In this document: positions 1 through 7,546 of the stretch, one piece after another
How positions within the stretch are numbered: the stretch's first letter is position 1
Layout: each line of letters opens with the position of its first letter
Assembly (NCBI GenBank): GCA_039191215.1
Contig: JBCCXT010000036.1
Span: forward strand, 1 to 40,741
Direction: 5' to 3'
Length of the DNA stretch: 40,741 nt
Source: HKCCE3408 sp039191215
Lineage (GTDB): Bacteria > Pseudomonadota > Alphaproteobacteria > Rhodobacterales > Rhodobacteraceae
Notes under the pieces: generated by a model
Database searches by the model: none
Told to the model about the DNA's origin: nothing
Seen by the model: the letters and a program-made list of their open reading frames with translations, nothing else
Translations under genes and position numbers: made by a program

Positions 1-991
1 CCGGGTCGCGGGGTCGCAGGGTCACGGGCTCCGTGGCGCCGGGGTCGAGGCGCAAGATGGTGCCGAACCACCCCGCGACATAGAGTGCGCCGTCGAATGG
101 GACGGGGGGATAAAGCTCCTCGAAGTCCGGGTCGCGGGGTCGCAGGGTCACGGGCTCCGTGGCGCCGGCGTCAAGGCGCAGGATGGTGCCATCAAATCCC
201 GTGACATAAAGGGCGCCGTCGAAAGGGACGGGGGGATTGAGCCCCTCCCCATCCGGGTCGCGGAGCTGCGTCACGGGCTCCGTGGCGCCGGGGTCGAGGC
301 GCAGGAGGGTTCCGTCCCACCCCGTGACATAGAGCGCGCCATCGAAGGGGACGGGGGGATTGAGCCCCTCGCCCTCCGGGTCGCGGGGTCGCAGGGTCAC
401 GGGCTCCGTAGAGCCGGGGTCGAGGCGCAGGATGGTGCCTTCCCAACCAGCGACATAAAGCGCGCCATCGACGGGCACGGGGGGATTGAGCCCCTCCCCA
501 TCCGGGTCGCGAGGTCGCAGGGTTACGGGCTCCGTGACGCCGGGGTCGAGGCGCAGGATCGTGCCGCCCGACCCCGTGACATAAAGGGCGCCGTCGAAAG
601 GGACGGGGGGAGTGAGCCCCTGCCCATCCGGGTCGCGGAGCTGCGTCCAGGGCTCCGTGGCGCCAGGGTCGTGGCGCAGGATCCTGCCGCCCAACCCCGG
701 GACGTAGAGCGCGCCGTCGAAGGAGACGGGGGGACGGATTCCCTCCCCATCCGGGTCGCGGGGTCGCAGGGTCACAGGCTCCGTGGCGCCGGGGTCCAGG
801 CGCAGGAGGGCGCCGCGCCGCCCCATGAAATAAAGCGCGCCGTCGACGGGGACGGGGAGATTGAGCCCCTCCCCATCCGGGTCGCGGGGTCGCAGGGTCA
901 CAGGCTCTGCAGCGCCGGGGTCGAGGCGCAGGATGGTGCCGTCCGACCCCGTGACATAAAGCGCGTCGTCGAAGGGGACGGGGGGATTGAG
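1..991 (-). repeat. Tandem coding repeats of 114-120 bp
   Basis: At least eight head-to-tail copies lie within the repeat-protein gene. Most units are 120 bp; two or three lack two codons and are 114 bp (CTGCGACCC replaced by CAGCTC in the linker). Copies differ mainly at the residues following LYV, e.g. TGSDG, MGRRG, PGLGG, AGWEG, TGWDG, TGFDG, AGWFG. All units keep the reading frame. The near-identity suggests recent duplication or gene conversion, and the copy number could be miscounted by short-read assembly. Confidence 0.9.
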
Positions 992-1405
992 CCCCTCCCG
1001 ATCCCGATCCCGGTCGCGCAGGCGGACGAAGATGTCGCGCGTGATTTGGGACAGGCCTGGCGCGGTTGGATCATCGCTGCTGTGCAGCGTGGCGCGGCGG
1101 TCATCGAGTGTGGAAAATTGCGTGGTGAGGGCTGTGACCTGTTCCCGAAGGGCGGCACGGCGTCCGTCAGAGAAGACCTGCCAGAGCGGTTGGCCGAGAT
1201 AGTAGAGGAGACCCACAAAGATCACGATGATCAGGAGCCACAGGAAGATACGCGCGCGGTTGGCGGAGATTGCGCCGCGGCGGCGCAACTGACGGACGAT
1301 CTGGCCCAACCGTCCCTCGGGCACGTTCCATTCCGCCGTCAGGCCCTCTTCCCGCAGAAGTTGCCCGCGGCGTCGCCAGTGCTTTTTGCCGTAGTCGTCC
1401 GCCAT
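1..1405 (-). CDS. Membrane-anchored tandem-repeat protein (3' end beyond window)
   Basis: Reading leftward from the ATG at 1403-1405 the frame stays open to the window edge (468 codons), so the C-terminus is missing. Residues 1-52 are basic and probably cytoplasmic. Residues 53-71 form one hydrophobic helix (FLWLLIIVIFVGLLYYLG), and a polar linker follows to about residue 138. From there the protein consists of at least eight repeats of 38-40 residues with the pattern PPVPFDGALYVTG...GTILRLDPGATEPVTLR, joined by RDPDGEG. DGALYV...GTILRLD resembles one blade of a PQQ/NHL-type beta-propeller, and the linker resembles a DxDG calcium-type loop; both are inferences. Predicted topology is N-in, with the repeats in the periplasm. 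Function unknown; I recognise no family. The start has only a weak ribosome site, and the divergent flank holds no other gene. Confidence 0.75.
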   Translation of the reverse strand, partial: MADDYGKKHWRRRGQLLREEGLTAEWNVPEGRLGQIVRQLRRRGAISANRARIFLWLLIIVIFVGLLYYLGQPLWQVFSDGRRAALREQVTALTTQFSTLDDRRATLHSSDDPTAPGLSQITRDIFVRLRDRDRDREGLNPPVPFDDALYVTGSDGTILRLDPGAAEPVTLRPRDPDGEGLNLPVPVDGALYFMGRRGALLRLDPGATEPVTLRPRDPDGEGIRPPVSFDGALYVPGLGGRILRHDPGATEPWTQLRDPDGQGLTPPVPFDGALYVTGSGGTILRLDPGVTEPVTLRPRDPDGEGLNPPVPVDGALYVAGWEGTILRLDPGSTEPVTLRPRDPEGEGLNPPVPFDGALYVTGWDGTLLRLDPGATEPVTQLRDPDGEGLNPPVPFDGALYVTGFDGTILRLDAGATEPVTLRPRDPDFEELYPPVPFDGALYVAGWFGTILRLDPGATEPVTLRPRDP

Positions 1406-1579
1406 CCCCGGCTCGCAAACCCTTAATCGCAATGATCCGAGTTTGGGCCTGCACCCTTCTGTGCGTCAAGTAAGGGAGGGCCTGCCGTTAACCAAGAATT
1501 CCGCCGATAATCCGGATATCCGGGGATATACGGAAGATATCCTTCAGATATACCGGTTCTATCCTGGGAAATCCTGTCA

Positions 1580-1617
1580 AAAGAAAGGCCCGGGCGGGCG
1601 TTAACCTGTCCGGGCCT
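1580..1617 (-). terminator. Rho-independent terminator of mcd
   Basis: On the minus strand, AGGCCCGG at 1617-1610 pairs with CCGGGCCT at 1593-1586, enclosing a GC-rich loop, and is followed by TTCTTTTG. It lies about 20 bases past the stop codon of the methylsuccinyl-CoA dehydrogenase gene and is oriented to end its transcript. Confidence 0.7.
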
Positions 1618-1639
1618 GGGATCATAAGGTGTAAGGGAT

Positions 1640-3322
1640 TTAGCCCAGCAGGCGGCGGGCGATGACTTGGGCTTGGATTTCTGCGGCGCCTTCGAAGATG
1701 TTTAGGATGCGCGCGTCGCACAGGATGCGGCTGATTTTGTATTCCAGCGCGAATCCGTTACCGCCATGAATTTGCAGGGCATTATCGGCCGCGGCCCAGG
1801 CAACACGGGCACCCAGCAGCTTGGCCATACCGGCCTCCAGGTCGCAGCGGCGGCCCTCGTCTTTTTCGCGAGCGGAGAAATAGGTGAGTTGGCGCGCGAC
1901 CATCGTCTCCACCGCTATCATCGCCAGTTTTGAGGCCACGCGCGGGAACGCGATCAGCGCCTTACCGAATTGCTTGCGGTCCTCGGCATAACGCATGCCC
2001 TCATCCAGCGCCGATTGAGCAACGCCGATCGCCCGCGCCGCGGTCTGAATCCGTGCACTTTCGAATGTTTGCATGAGCTGTTTGAAGCCCTGGCCTTCTT
2101 CGCCGCCCAGAAGGTTTTCGCCTTTCACTTTGAAATCGTCGAAATTGACCGTGTATTCCTTCATCCCACGATAGCCCAACACCTCGATCTCACCGCCCGA
2201 GATGCCGGGATCCTGCCAGGGCGCCTCATCTGTGCCCGGCGTCTTTTCGGCCAGAAACATCGACAGGCCCTTGTAATCGGTCGTGTCGGGCACGGTCCGC
2301 GCCAGCACGGTCATGACATGGGTGCGCGCGGCATGGGTGATCCAGGTTTTGTTACCGTTGACGATCCAGTCACCCTGGTCGTCCTGCTTGGCGCGGGTCT
2401 TGAGCGCGCCGAGGTCAGAGCCGGTATTGGGCTCAGTGAAGACGGCGGTTGGCAGGATTTCTCCCGATGCGAGGCCCGGCAGCCATTTCGCTTTTTGTTC
2501 GTCGGTCCCGCCAGAGAGGATCAATTCCGCCGCGATCTCAGAGCGCGTGGCCAGCGAGCCCACACCGATATAGCCGCGCGAGAGCTCCTCCGACACGACG
2601 CACATCGAGGCCTTGGAGAGGCCAAATCCGCCATGTTCTTCGGGGATCGTCAGGCCAAACACACCCATTTCGGCAAGCTCGTCGATCACCTCCATCGGGA
2701 TCAGCTCATCCTTGAGATGCCAGTCATGGGCGTAGGGCTCGACCTTCTCAACCGAGTAGCGGCGAAACTGCGCGCGGATCATCTCAAGTTCGTCTTCCAG
2801 GCCGGAAGAGCCGACCATGGTGGCGCCAGATTGTTCGCGCATCAGGGCCACCAAACGCATGCGCGCATCCTGGCTGTTACCCTGGTTGCATAAGGTCATT
2901 ACGGCCGGGTTCATCAAATCGCGCTGATCGTCCTGGCTCAGACCCATATCTTGCAGGCGCAGAATCTCGCCCTGGCTCATCGGGATGCCGCCATAGACCT
3001 GCCAGAGATATTCGCCAAACGTGATCTGCAGGATCAGCTGGTCCATTTCGGTGAGCGTGCCAGCAGCGTCCAGCGCCTCAGCCCAGGCCTGCATCTGGCG
3101 CAAAGCCTCGGTATAGGTGGCCAGCCAGGCAAGACCGTGTGCTGCGGTCTGATTGGCCTCTATTTCTGCACCCGAGACGCGCCCGTCGACCGTAACGGCT
3201 GCTCTGACAACCTCGGTTGCCCGCGCCAGGACGGCCTCTAACGGCGCAACGCTCTGCGCGGTTAATTGCAGCAAATCTGGCAAGATAACGGGGGCTGTCA
3301 CGGAAGAGCCATCATGGGCCAT
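1640..3322 (-). CDS. mcd: (2S)-methylsuccinyl-CoA dehydrogenase
   Basis: An FAD-dependent acyl-CoA dehydrogenase of 560 residues. It is proposed to oxidise (2S)-methylsuccinyl-CoA to mesaconyl-CoA in the ethylmalonyl-CoA pathway of acetyl-CoA assimilation, passing electrons to ETF. Residues from about 165 onward are a standard acyl-CoA dehydrogenase: TEPNTGSDLGALKT (substrate/FAD region), RKQFGKALIAFP, HGGNGFALEY and the C-terminal FEGAAEIQAQ segment. The extra N-terminal helical region of about 165 residues is the hallmark of Mcd; ordinary members have about 380-400 residues. Location near pckA matches my memory of Rhodobacter sphaeroides. The ATG at 3322 has GGAG seven bases upstream. A terminator follows the gene. 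The cobalamin adenosyltransferase and etfAB elsewhere in this window fit the same pathway. Alternative: a generic acyl-CoA dehydrogenase, less likely given the length. Confidence 0.88.
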   Translation of the reverse strand: MAHDGSSVTAPVILPDLLQLTAQSVAPLEAVLARATEVVRAAVTVDGRVSGAEIEANQTAAHGLAWLATYTEALRQMQAWAEALDAAGTLTEMDQLILQITFGEYLWQVYGGIPMSQGEILRLQDMGLSQDDQRDLMNPAVMTLCNQGNSQDARMRLVALMREQSGATMVGSSGLEDELEMIRAQFRRYSVEKVEPYAHDWHLKDELIPMEVIDELAEMGVFGLTIPEEHGGFGLSKASMCVVSEELSRGYIGVGSLATRSEIAAELILSGGTDEQKAKWLPGLASGEILPTAVFTEPNTGSDLGALKTRAKQDDQGDWIVNGNKTWITHAARTHVMTVLARTVPDTTDYKGLSMFLAEKTPGTDEAPWQDPGISGGEIEVLGYRGMKEYTVNFDDFKVKGENLLGGEEGQGFKQLMQTFESARIQTAARAIGVAQSALDEGMRYAEDRKQFGKALIAFPRVASKLAMIAVETMVARQLTYFSAREKDEGRRCDLEAGMAKLLGARVAWAAADNALQIHGGNGFALEYKISRILCDARILNIFEGAAEIQAQVIARRLLG

Positions 3323-3468
3323 GGGGATGCTCCGGCACTGAGAAAATCATTGCCAGCGGGTCTAGGCTTTTCGCAGGCGCAGCGCAACAAAAATTCGCGA
3401 GCGCCTTGGAAACAGTTCGAAAATGTCGCGCTTGCGGCGGGGCCAGCCGCCGCGTAAGGCTGCCAGCG

Positions 3469-4269
3469 ATGGCAGAACCCCTTGATATCGCAACGCTCTG
3501 GCAGGCAGAGCTCTTTGGATTTGTGCCGCTCTGGGGCTTTCTGGCCGGGCTTGCCATCGCGCTTATCGCGGGTTTCATCAAAGGGGCTGTCGGTTTTGCC
3601 ATGCCGCTGGTCATTTTGTCGGGCCTTTCGCTTTACCTTGAGCCTGCCGAGGCCATTGCCGGGCTGATCGTGCCCACAGTCGTGTCCAACTTGGTGCAGG
3701 CGTTTCGCTACGGGCTGGGCCAGGTTTGGGATGTGGTGCGAGAGTTTCGCCGCTATCTGATGATCGTTTGCGTCGTGATTTTAATCTCGGCGCAATTTGT
3801 CACGCGCGTAGCGCCTGAGACATTCTACCTGATCCTCGGCATCCCAATTGTGATCCTGTCGATCATTCAACTGCTTGGCGTGCGGGTTCGTGTGCCGGAC
3901 AAAAACCGCGTGGCAGCTGATTGGAGCGTCGGCTTGATCGCGGGCTCCCTAGGCGGGTTTGCCGGCACTTGGGGGCCGCCGACGGTCATCTACCTGATGG
4001 CCATCGGTACACCAAAGGCGAAATCGATGTTGGCTCAAGGCATTATCTATGGCCTGGGCTCGATCAGCCTGGTGGCGGGGCATGTGCAATCCGGTGTCAT
4101 CAACTGGACAACGCTGCCATTTTCCGCCTGTCTGCTGGTCCCCGCCTTGATCGGTCAGCGGATCGGCTTGCGGATGAGCGACCGGCTCGACCCCGAGATA
4201 TTCCGGCGCCTGACACTTGTCGTTCTTCTGATCGCCGGTCTAAACCTGCTGCGTCGGGCGATCTTCTGA
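3469..4269 (+). CDS. TauE/SafE family membrane permease
   Basis: A 266-residue integral membrane protein with about eight hydrophobic helices. The TauE/SafE signature appears in both halves: GFIKGAVGFAMPLV near the N-terminus and GSLGGFAGTWGPPTVIY in the middle. Relatives export sulfite, sulfonates or other small anions; the substrate here cannot be told. An in-frame ATG at 3406 would add 21 arginine-rich residues with no family resemblance, so I chose the ATG at 3469, directly before the first helix region (MAEPLDIATLWQ). It is divergent from mcd (146 bases between starts) and ends two bases from the convergent gene 4272-4853. No sulfur gene is adjacent. Confidence 0.85.
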   Translation: MAEPLDIATLWQAELFGFVPLWGFLAGLAIALIAGFIKGAVGFAMPLVILSGLSLYLEPAEAIAGLIVPTVVSNLVQAFRYGLGQVWDVVREFRRYLMIVCVVILISAQFVTRVAPETFYLILGIPIVILSIIQLLGVRVRVPDKNRVAADWSVGLIAGSLGGFAGTWGPPTVIYLMAIGTPKAKSMLAQGIIYGLGSISLVAGHVQSGVINWTTLPFSACLLVPALIGQRIGLRMSDRLDPEIFRRLTLVVLLIAGLNLLRRAIF

Positions 4270-4271
4270 TC

Positions 4272-4853
4272 TCAGCTCACGACGATGCCAGCACAGATGC
4301 CCGCAGCATTCGGGGCAGCGCTCGGTCTGACAACCTCGAAGGCGATGCTGTAGATCACCGTCTCGCCATCTGAGGCGGTGAAGGTCCAACGCCCGGGCAG
4401 CAATTCATTCACCCCGTCGAAGCTGAAGCCGTTGAGCGACAGATCGACACCGTCGAGCTCGGTTTCCCACTGCTCGATGGAGACGCCCGTATCGGCATAG
4501 GGCGGATGGGTAACGGTGATGGTGGCCGCCCGCGGCGCCTCCTCCTCAAGGCGCACCAAAACGCCGAACCCCACACCCAGTTCAGCGGGAACAACAAGCT
4601 GTCGAATTGGAAACTCAGGCAAAGCAGGCACGATATTTACACGGCCCGATGCTGTGCCAGGGGCCTCATCGCGCCGCAAAGGCTCTGCCGCGCAATAAAG
4701 GCCAAAATCAAATTCGGCGACAAGTTCAGAGAGATAAGGGTTCTCTGACTGCTCCTGCGCCAAAACGCCGACGCCTGCGACCATGATCGCAACGGAGAAG
4801 AGCAAGGCGCGGGTGGCAGAAATCATGGCGCTGGAAAATGGCCCGTATGCCAT
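4272..4853 (-). CDS. Secreted small protein, DUF3859-like
   Basis: 193 residues. A hydrophobic signal-type segment (residues 10-32, ISATRALLFSVAIMVAGVGVLA) ends in AQEQ, consistent with export and cleavage. The mature part contains FDFGLYCA, a P..APGTASGRVN stretch and VVPAELGVGFGV, which I associate with DUF3859, a small beta-rich domain of unknown function common in Rhodobacterales. The remainder (TITVTHPP..., LPGRWTF...YSIAFEVV) reads as alternating beta strands, like an immunoglobulin-type fold. Met-10 at 4826 is an equally good start. It lies downstream of pckA on the same strand with 54 bases between, so co-transcription is possible. Function unknown. Confidence 0.7.
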   Translation of the reverse strand: MAYGPFSSAMISATRALLFSVAIMVAGVGVLAQEQSENPYLSELVAEFDFGLYCAAEPLRRDEAPGTASGRVNIVPALPEFPIRQLVVPAELGVGFGVLVRLEEEAPRAATITVTHPPYADTGVSIEQWETELDGVDLSLNGFSFDGVNELLPGRWTFTASDGETVIYSIAFEVVRPSAAPNAAGICAGIVVS

Positions 4854-4907
4854 CTGGGCGCAAGAGAGGCGCGCCGCCGAAGGCGGAGAGCCCCGGTCAT
4901 GCGGCGT

Positions 4908-6506
4908 TTAGGAGATGGCGGCGGCCTTCACATCATCCCCGATGAAAGGGACATATTGCGCGAAGTTCTCCGAAAACATCTCGACCAGTTTGTTTGCCTG
5001 CGCGTCATAGGCTTCTTTGTCTGCCCAGGTCGCACGCGGGTCTAAAAGGCCCGGCTCGATACCTTCGCAGGACACGGGCACATCAAAGCCGAAATTTGGG
5101 TCGCGCCGGAAGAGCCCCTGGTTGAGCGTGCCGTCAAGTGCCGCCGACAAGAGCGCCCGGGTTGCTTTGATCGGCATCCGGCTGCCAGTGCCATACGCCC
5201 CGCCGGTCCAACCAGTATTGACCAGCCAACAGGTCGCGCGGTGTTCACCGATCTTACGGCGCAGAAGATCGCCGTAAACTTCCGGACGACGGGGCATAAA
5301 CGGCGCACCGAAGCAGGTCGAAAATGTCGGCTCAGGCTCGGTCACGCCACGTTCGGTCCCCGCGACCTTAGAGGTGAAGCCACTCAGGAAGTGGTACATC
5401 GCCTGCGCCGGCGTCAAGCGCGAGATCGGGGGTAAGACGCCAAATGCATCACAGGTGAGCATGATGATGTTCTTTGGGCTGCCGCCGAGGCCGGTGTCGG
5501 ATGCGTTGGAAATATAGTCCAGCGGGTAGGCGCAGCGCATGTTTGCGGTCAGCGAGGCATCGTCGAAATCGAGCGCCAACGTGGCAGGATCGTGGATCAT
5601 GTTCTCGATCACGGTGCCGAATTTTTCGGTTGTCGCGTAGATCTCGGGCTCTGCCTCAGCGCTGAGATTGATGGTCTTGGCGTAACAGCCACCTTCGAAG
5701 TTGAAGATGCCGTGGTCCGACCAACCATGTTCATCGTCGCCGATCAACACGCGCGCAGGGTCTGCAGACAATGTGGTTTTGCCAGTACCCGACAGCCCGA
5801 AGAAAACCGCCGCATCCTCGGGGTCACCTTTGGCGTGGTTGGCCGAGCAATGCATCGGCATCACACCCTTTTCCGGCAGCAGGTAATTCAGCAGCGTAAA
5901 GACCGACTTCTTGTTCTCGCCGGCATAAGCGGTGCCCGCGATCAAGATCATCTTCGCGTCCATGTTGAGCGCGATGACCGTCTCTGACCGGCAACCATGG
6001 CGTTCCGGGTTGGCCTTGAAGCTGGGGCAATTCACGATTGTGAATTCCGGCGCAAATGTCGCCAATTCTTCGGCTGCGGGGCGGCGCAGCAAGTGGCGGA
6101 TGAAAAGACCGTGCCAGGCAAGCTCTGTCACCACGCGCACATCCAGGCGATAGGTTGCGTCAGCCCCGGCATAAAGATCCTGCACAAAGACCTCGTTGCC
6201 CTGCATATGTGCTTTCATATCCGCGTAAAGCGTGTCGAACGCGGCGGGCGCCATGGGTGCGTTGTTTTCCCACCAGATCGTGTCTTCGACGGCGGGCGTG
6301 CGCACAACAAACTTATCTTTCGGCGATCGGCCGGTATGCTTGCCGGTGGTCACAAGGAACGACCCGCCGCGACCGAGCTTGCCTTCGCCTCGGGCGAGGG
6401 CTGCATCGATCAGTGCCGGTTCAATTAGGTTGTAATGGACGTGGCCCAACCCTGATATGCCCTGATCTTCCAGCTTGAAGCCGGGATTAACGCGCGAAGA
6501 TGTCAT
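4908..6506 (-). CDS. pckA: Phosphoenolpyruvate carboxykinase (ATP)
   Basis: 532 residues. It converts oxaloacetate plus ATP to phosphoenolpyruvate, CO2 and ADP, the first committed step of gluconeogenesis from C4 acids. Diagnostic features are the kinase-1a loop GLSGTGKTTLSADP near residue 240, the following IGDDEHGW metal/nucleotide region, CSANHAKGD, and NTGWTGGAYG with RMPIKATR near the C-terminus. The frame extends upstream to an ATG at 6557, but the ATG at 6506 (MTSSRVNPGFKL) has AAGGAGC eight bases before it and matches the family N-terminus. It is divergent from chvI across a 311-base regulatory region with two LacI-type half-operators. With mcd it forms a carbon-assimilation neighbourhood: succinate and malate made by the ethylmalonyl-CoA route must pass through this enzyme to form sugars. 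Confidence 0.96.
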   Translation of the reverse strand: MTSSRVNPGFKLEDQGISGLGHVHYNLIEPALIDAALARGEGKLGRGGSFLVTTGKHTGRSPKDKFVVRTPAVEDTIWWENNAPMAPAAFDTLYADMKAHMQGNEVFVQDLYAGADATYRLDVRVVTELAWHGLFIRHLLRRPAAEELATFAPEFTIVNCPSFKANPERHGCRSETVIALNMDAKMILIAGTAYAGENKKSVFTLLNYLLPEKGVMPMHCSANHAKGDPEDAAVFFGLSGTGKTTLSADPARVLIGDDEHGWSDHGIFNFEGGCYAKTINLSAEAEPEIYATTEKFGTVIENMIHDPATLALDFDDASLTANMRCAYPLDYISNASDTGLGGSPKNIIMLTCDAFGVLPPISRLTPAQAMYHFLSGFTSKVAGTERGVTEPEPTFSTCFGAPFMPRRPEVYGDLLRRKIGEHRATCWLVNTGWTGGAYGTGSRMPIKATRALLSAALDGTLNQGLFRRDPNFGFDVPVSCEGIEPGLLDPRATWADKEAYDAQANKLVEMFSENFAQYVPFIGDDVKAAAIS

Positions 6507-6644
6507 GTACAATGCTCCTTGCCGGTCGCTTCCTCCGGCATCCACTTCGGTTACCAATAACGCGGGGCTGAAACCCCCATAATCGAACTTCTCACCGCAC
6601 TCTTAGCATGCACAAGTTTTCCCGGCATAGAGCCCCCGGACACA

Positions 6645-6704
6645 GTTAGCGCAATCATTGGGAACTTTTTTGTTTCCTTGCGTAACATTTGGTCGTGTTA
6701 GCGC
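6645..6704. promoter_or_regulatory. Paired GTTAGCGC boxes between pckA and chvI
   Basis: GTTAGCGC occurs at 6645-6652 (continuing AATC) and again at 6697-6704 (continuing TGTTAA), 52 bases apart. Each is close to the palindrome GTTAGCGCTAAC, the shape of LacI-family operators with a central CG. LacI-type regulators of central carbon metabolism (CceR, PckR) are known to act on pckA in alphaproteobacteria; assigning these boxes to one of them is inference. A TTGACA at 6741-6746 could be a -35 element for chvI, but no good -10 follows. Confidence 0.4.
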
Positions 6705-6817
6705 TGTTAAATCCTGCTGCTTGGGCAGCGATGTGCAACTTTGACATTGATTCCCTTGGCAGAAACCCAGACAATCGCGCAAAATAACGAATACGGGCAG
6801 CCTAGGGAATTCCAGTC

Positions 6818-7519
6818 ATGGCGCGGATAGCACTGGTCGATGACGACAGAAACATTTTGACTTCGGTTGCGATGACGCTCGAAGCCGAGGGTTTTGAGGT
6901 TGAGACATATAATGACGGGCAATCTGCGCTGGAAGCTTTCAACCGCCGCATGCCCGAGCTTGCCGTGCTCGACATCAAGATGCCGCGCATGGACGGGATG
7001 GACCTGCTGCAGCGTCTGCGGCAGAAATCCAAGGTCCCGGTCATCTTCCTGACCTCTAAGGACGATGAGATTGACGAATTGATGGGCCTGCGTATGGGCG
7101 CCGACGATTACGTCAAAAAGCCGTTCAGCCAGCGCCTTTTGGTCGAACGCATCCGCTCGATCCTGCGTCGGCAGGAGGCGTTGGCCGCAGATGGCGGCGC
7201 CGCCCCTGAAGACGCCCAGGTCATGATCCGCGGCGAGCTTACGATGGACCCGCTGCGCCATTCGGTGACGTGGAAAAACCTCGACGTCTCATTGACGGTG
7301 ACCGAGTTCTTGCTGCTGCAGGCACTCGCGCAGCGGCCCGGTTTCGTGAAAAGCCGCGATCAGTTGATGGATGTCGCCTATGACGAACAAGTCTATGTCG
7401 ATGACCGCACGATCGACAGCCACATCAAACGATTGCGCAAGAAGATGCGCGAGGTCGACGGCGAGTTTTCCGCGATCGAGACGCTTTACGGCATCGGCTA
7501 CCGCTATAACGAAGAGTAA
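6818..7519 (+). CDS. chvI: Two-component response regulator ChvI
   Basis: 233 residues. The receiver domain (1-120) has the acidic pocket DDD at 8-10, the phospho-accepting Asp-52 in VLDIKMP, a threonine in FLTSKDD and Lys in KKPF. The C-terminal OmpR/PhoB winged helix (about 135-230) ends in the typical GIGYRYNE. It is predicted to bind DNA after phosphorylation by ChvG. Orthologues (ChvI/ExoS-ChvI/BatR) control envelope, acid response, exopolysaccharide and carbon genes. AGGGA ten bases before the ATG at 6818 supports the start. It is the first gene of a tight operon chvI-chvG-hprK-rapZ-EIIA-HPr, an arrangement conserved in alphaproteobacteria, which separates it from generic OmpR regulators. 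Confidence 0.93.
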   Translation: MARIALVDDDRNILTSVAMTLEAEGFEVETYNDGQSALEAFNRRMPELAVLDIKMPRMDGMDLLQRLRQKSKVPVIFLTSKDDEIDELMGLRMGADDYVKKPFSQRLLVERIRSILRRQEALAADGGAAPEDAQVMIRGELTMDPLRHSVTWKNLDVSLTVTEFLLLQALAQRPGFVKSRDQLMDVAYDEQVYVDDRTIDSHIKRLRKKMREVDGEFSAIETLYGIGYRYNEE

Positions 7520-7546
7520 ACGCACCCGCATGTAACGTGGACCGCG

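Noticed and set aside
1..991. CRISPR-like array of regular repeats
   Set aside because: Repeats are 114-120 bp, contiguous without spacers, and all keep one minus-strand reading frame; they encode protein repeats.
671..1426. 251-codon plus-strand frame
   Set aside because: It is antisense to the repeat protein and arises from the GC-rich tandem repeats; no ribosome site or protein-like sequence.
1970..2893. 307-codon plus-strand frame
   Set aside because: Fully antisense to mcd, with composition of a shadow frame (His/Arg/Gly-rich).
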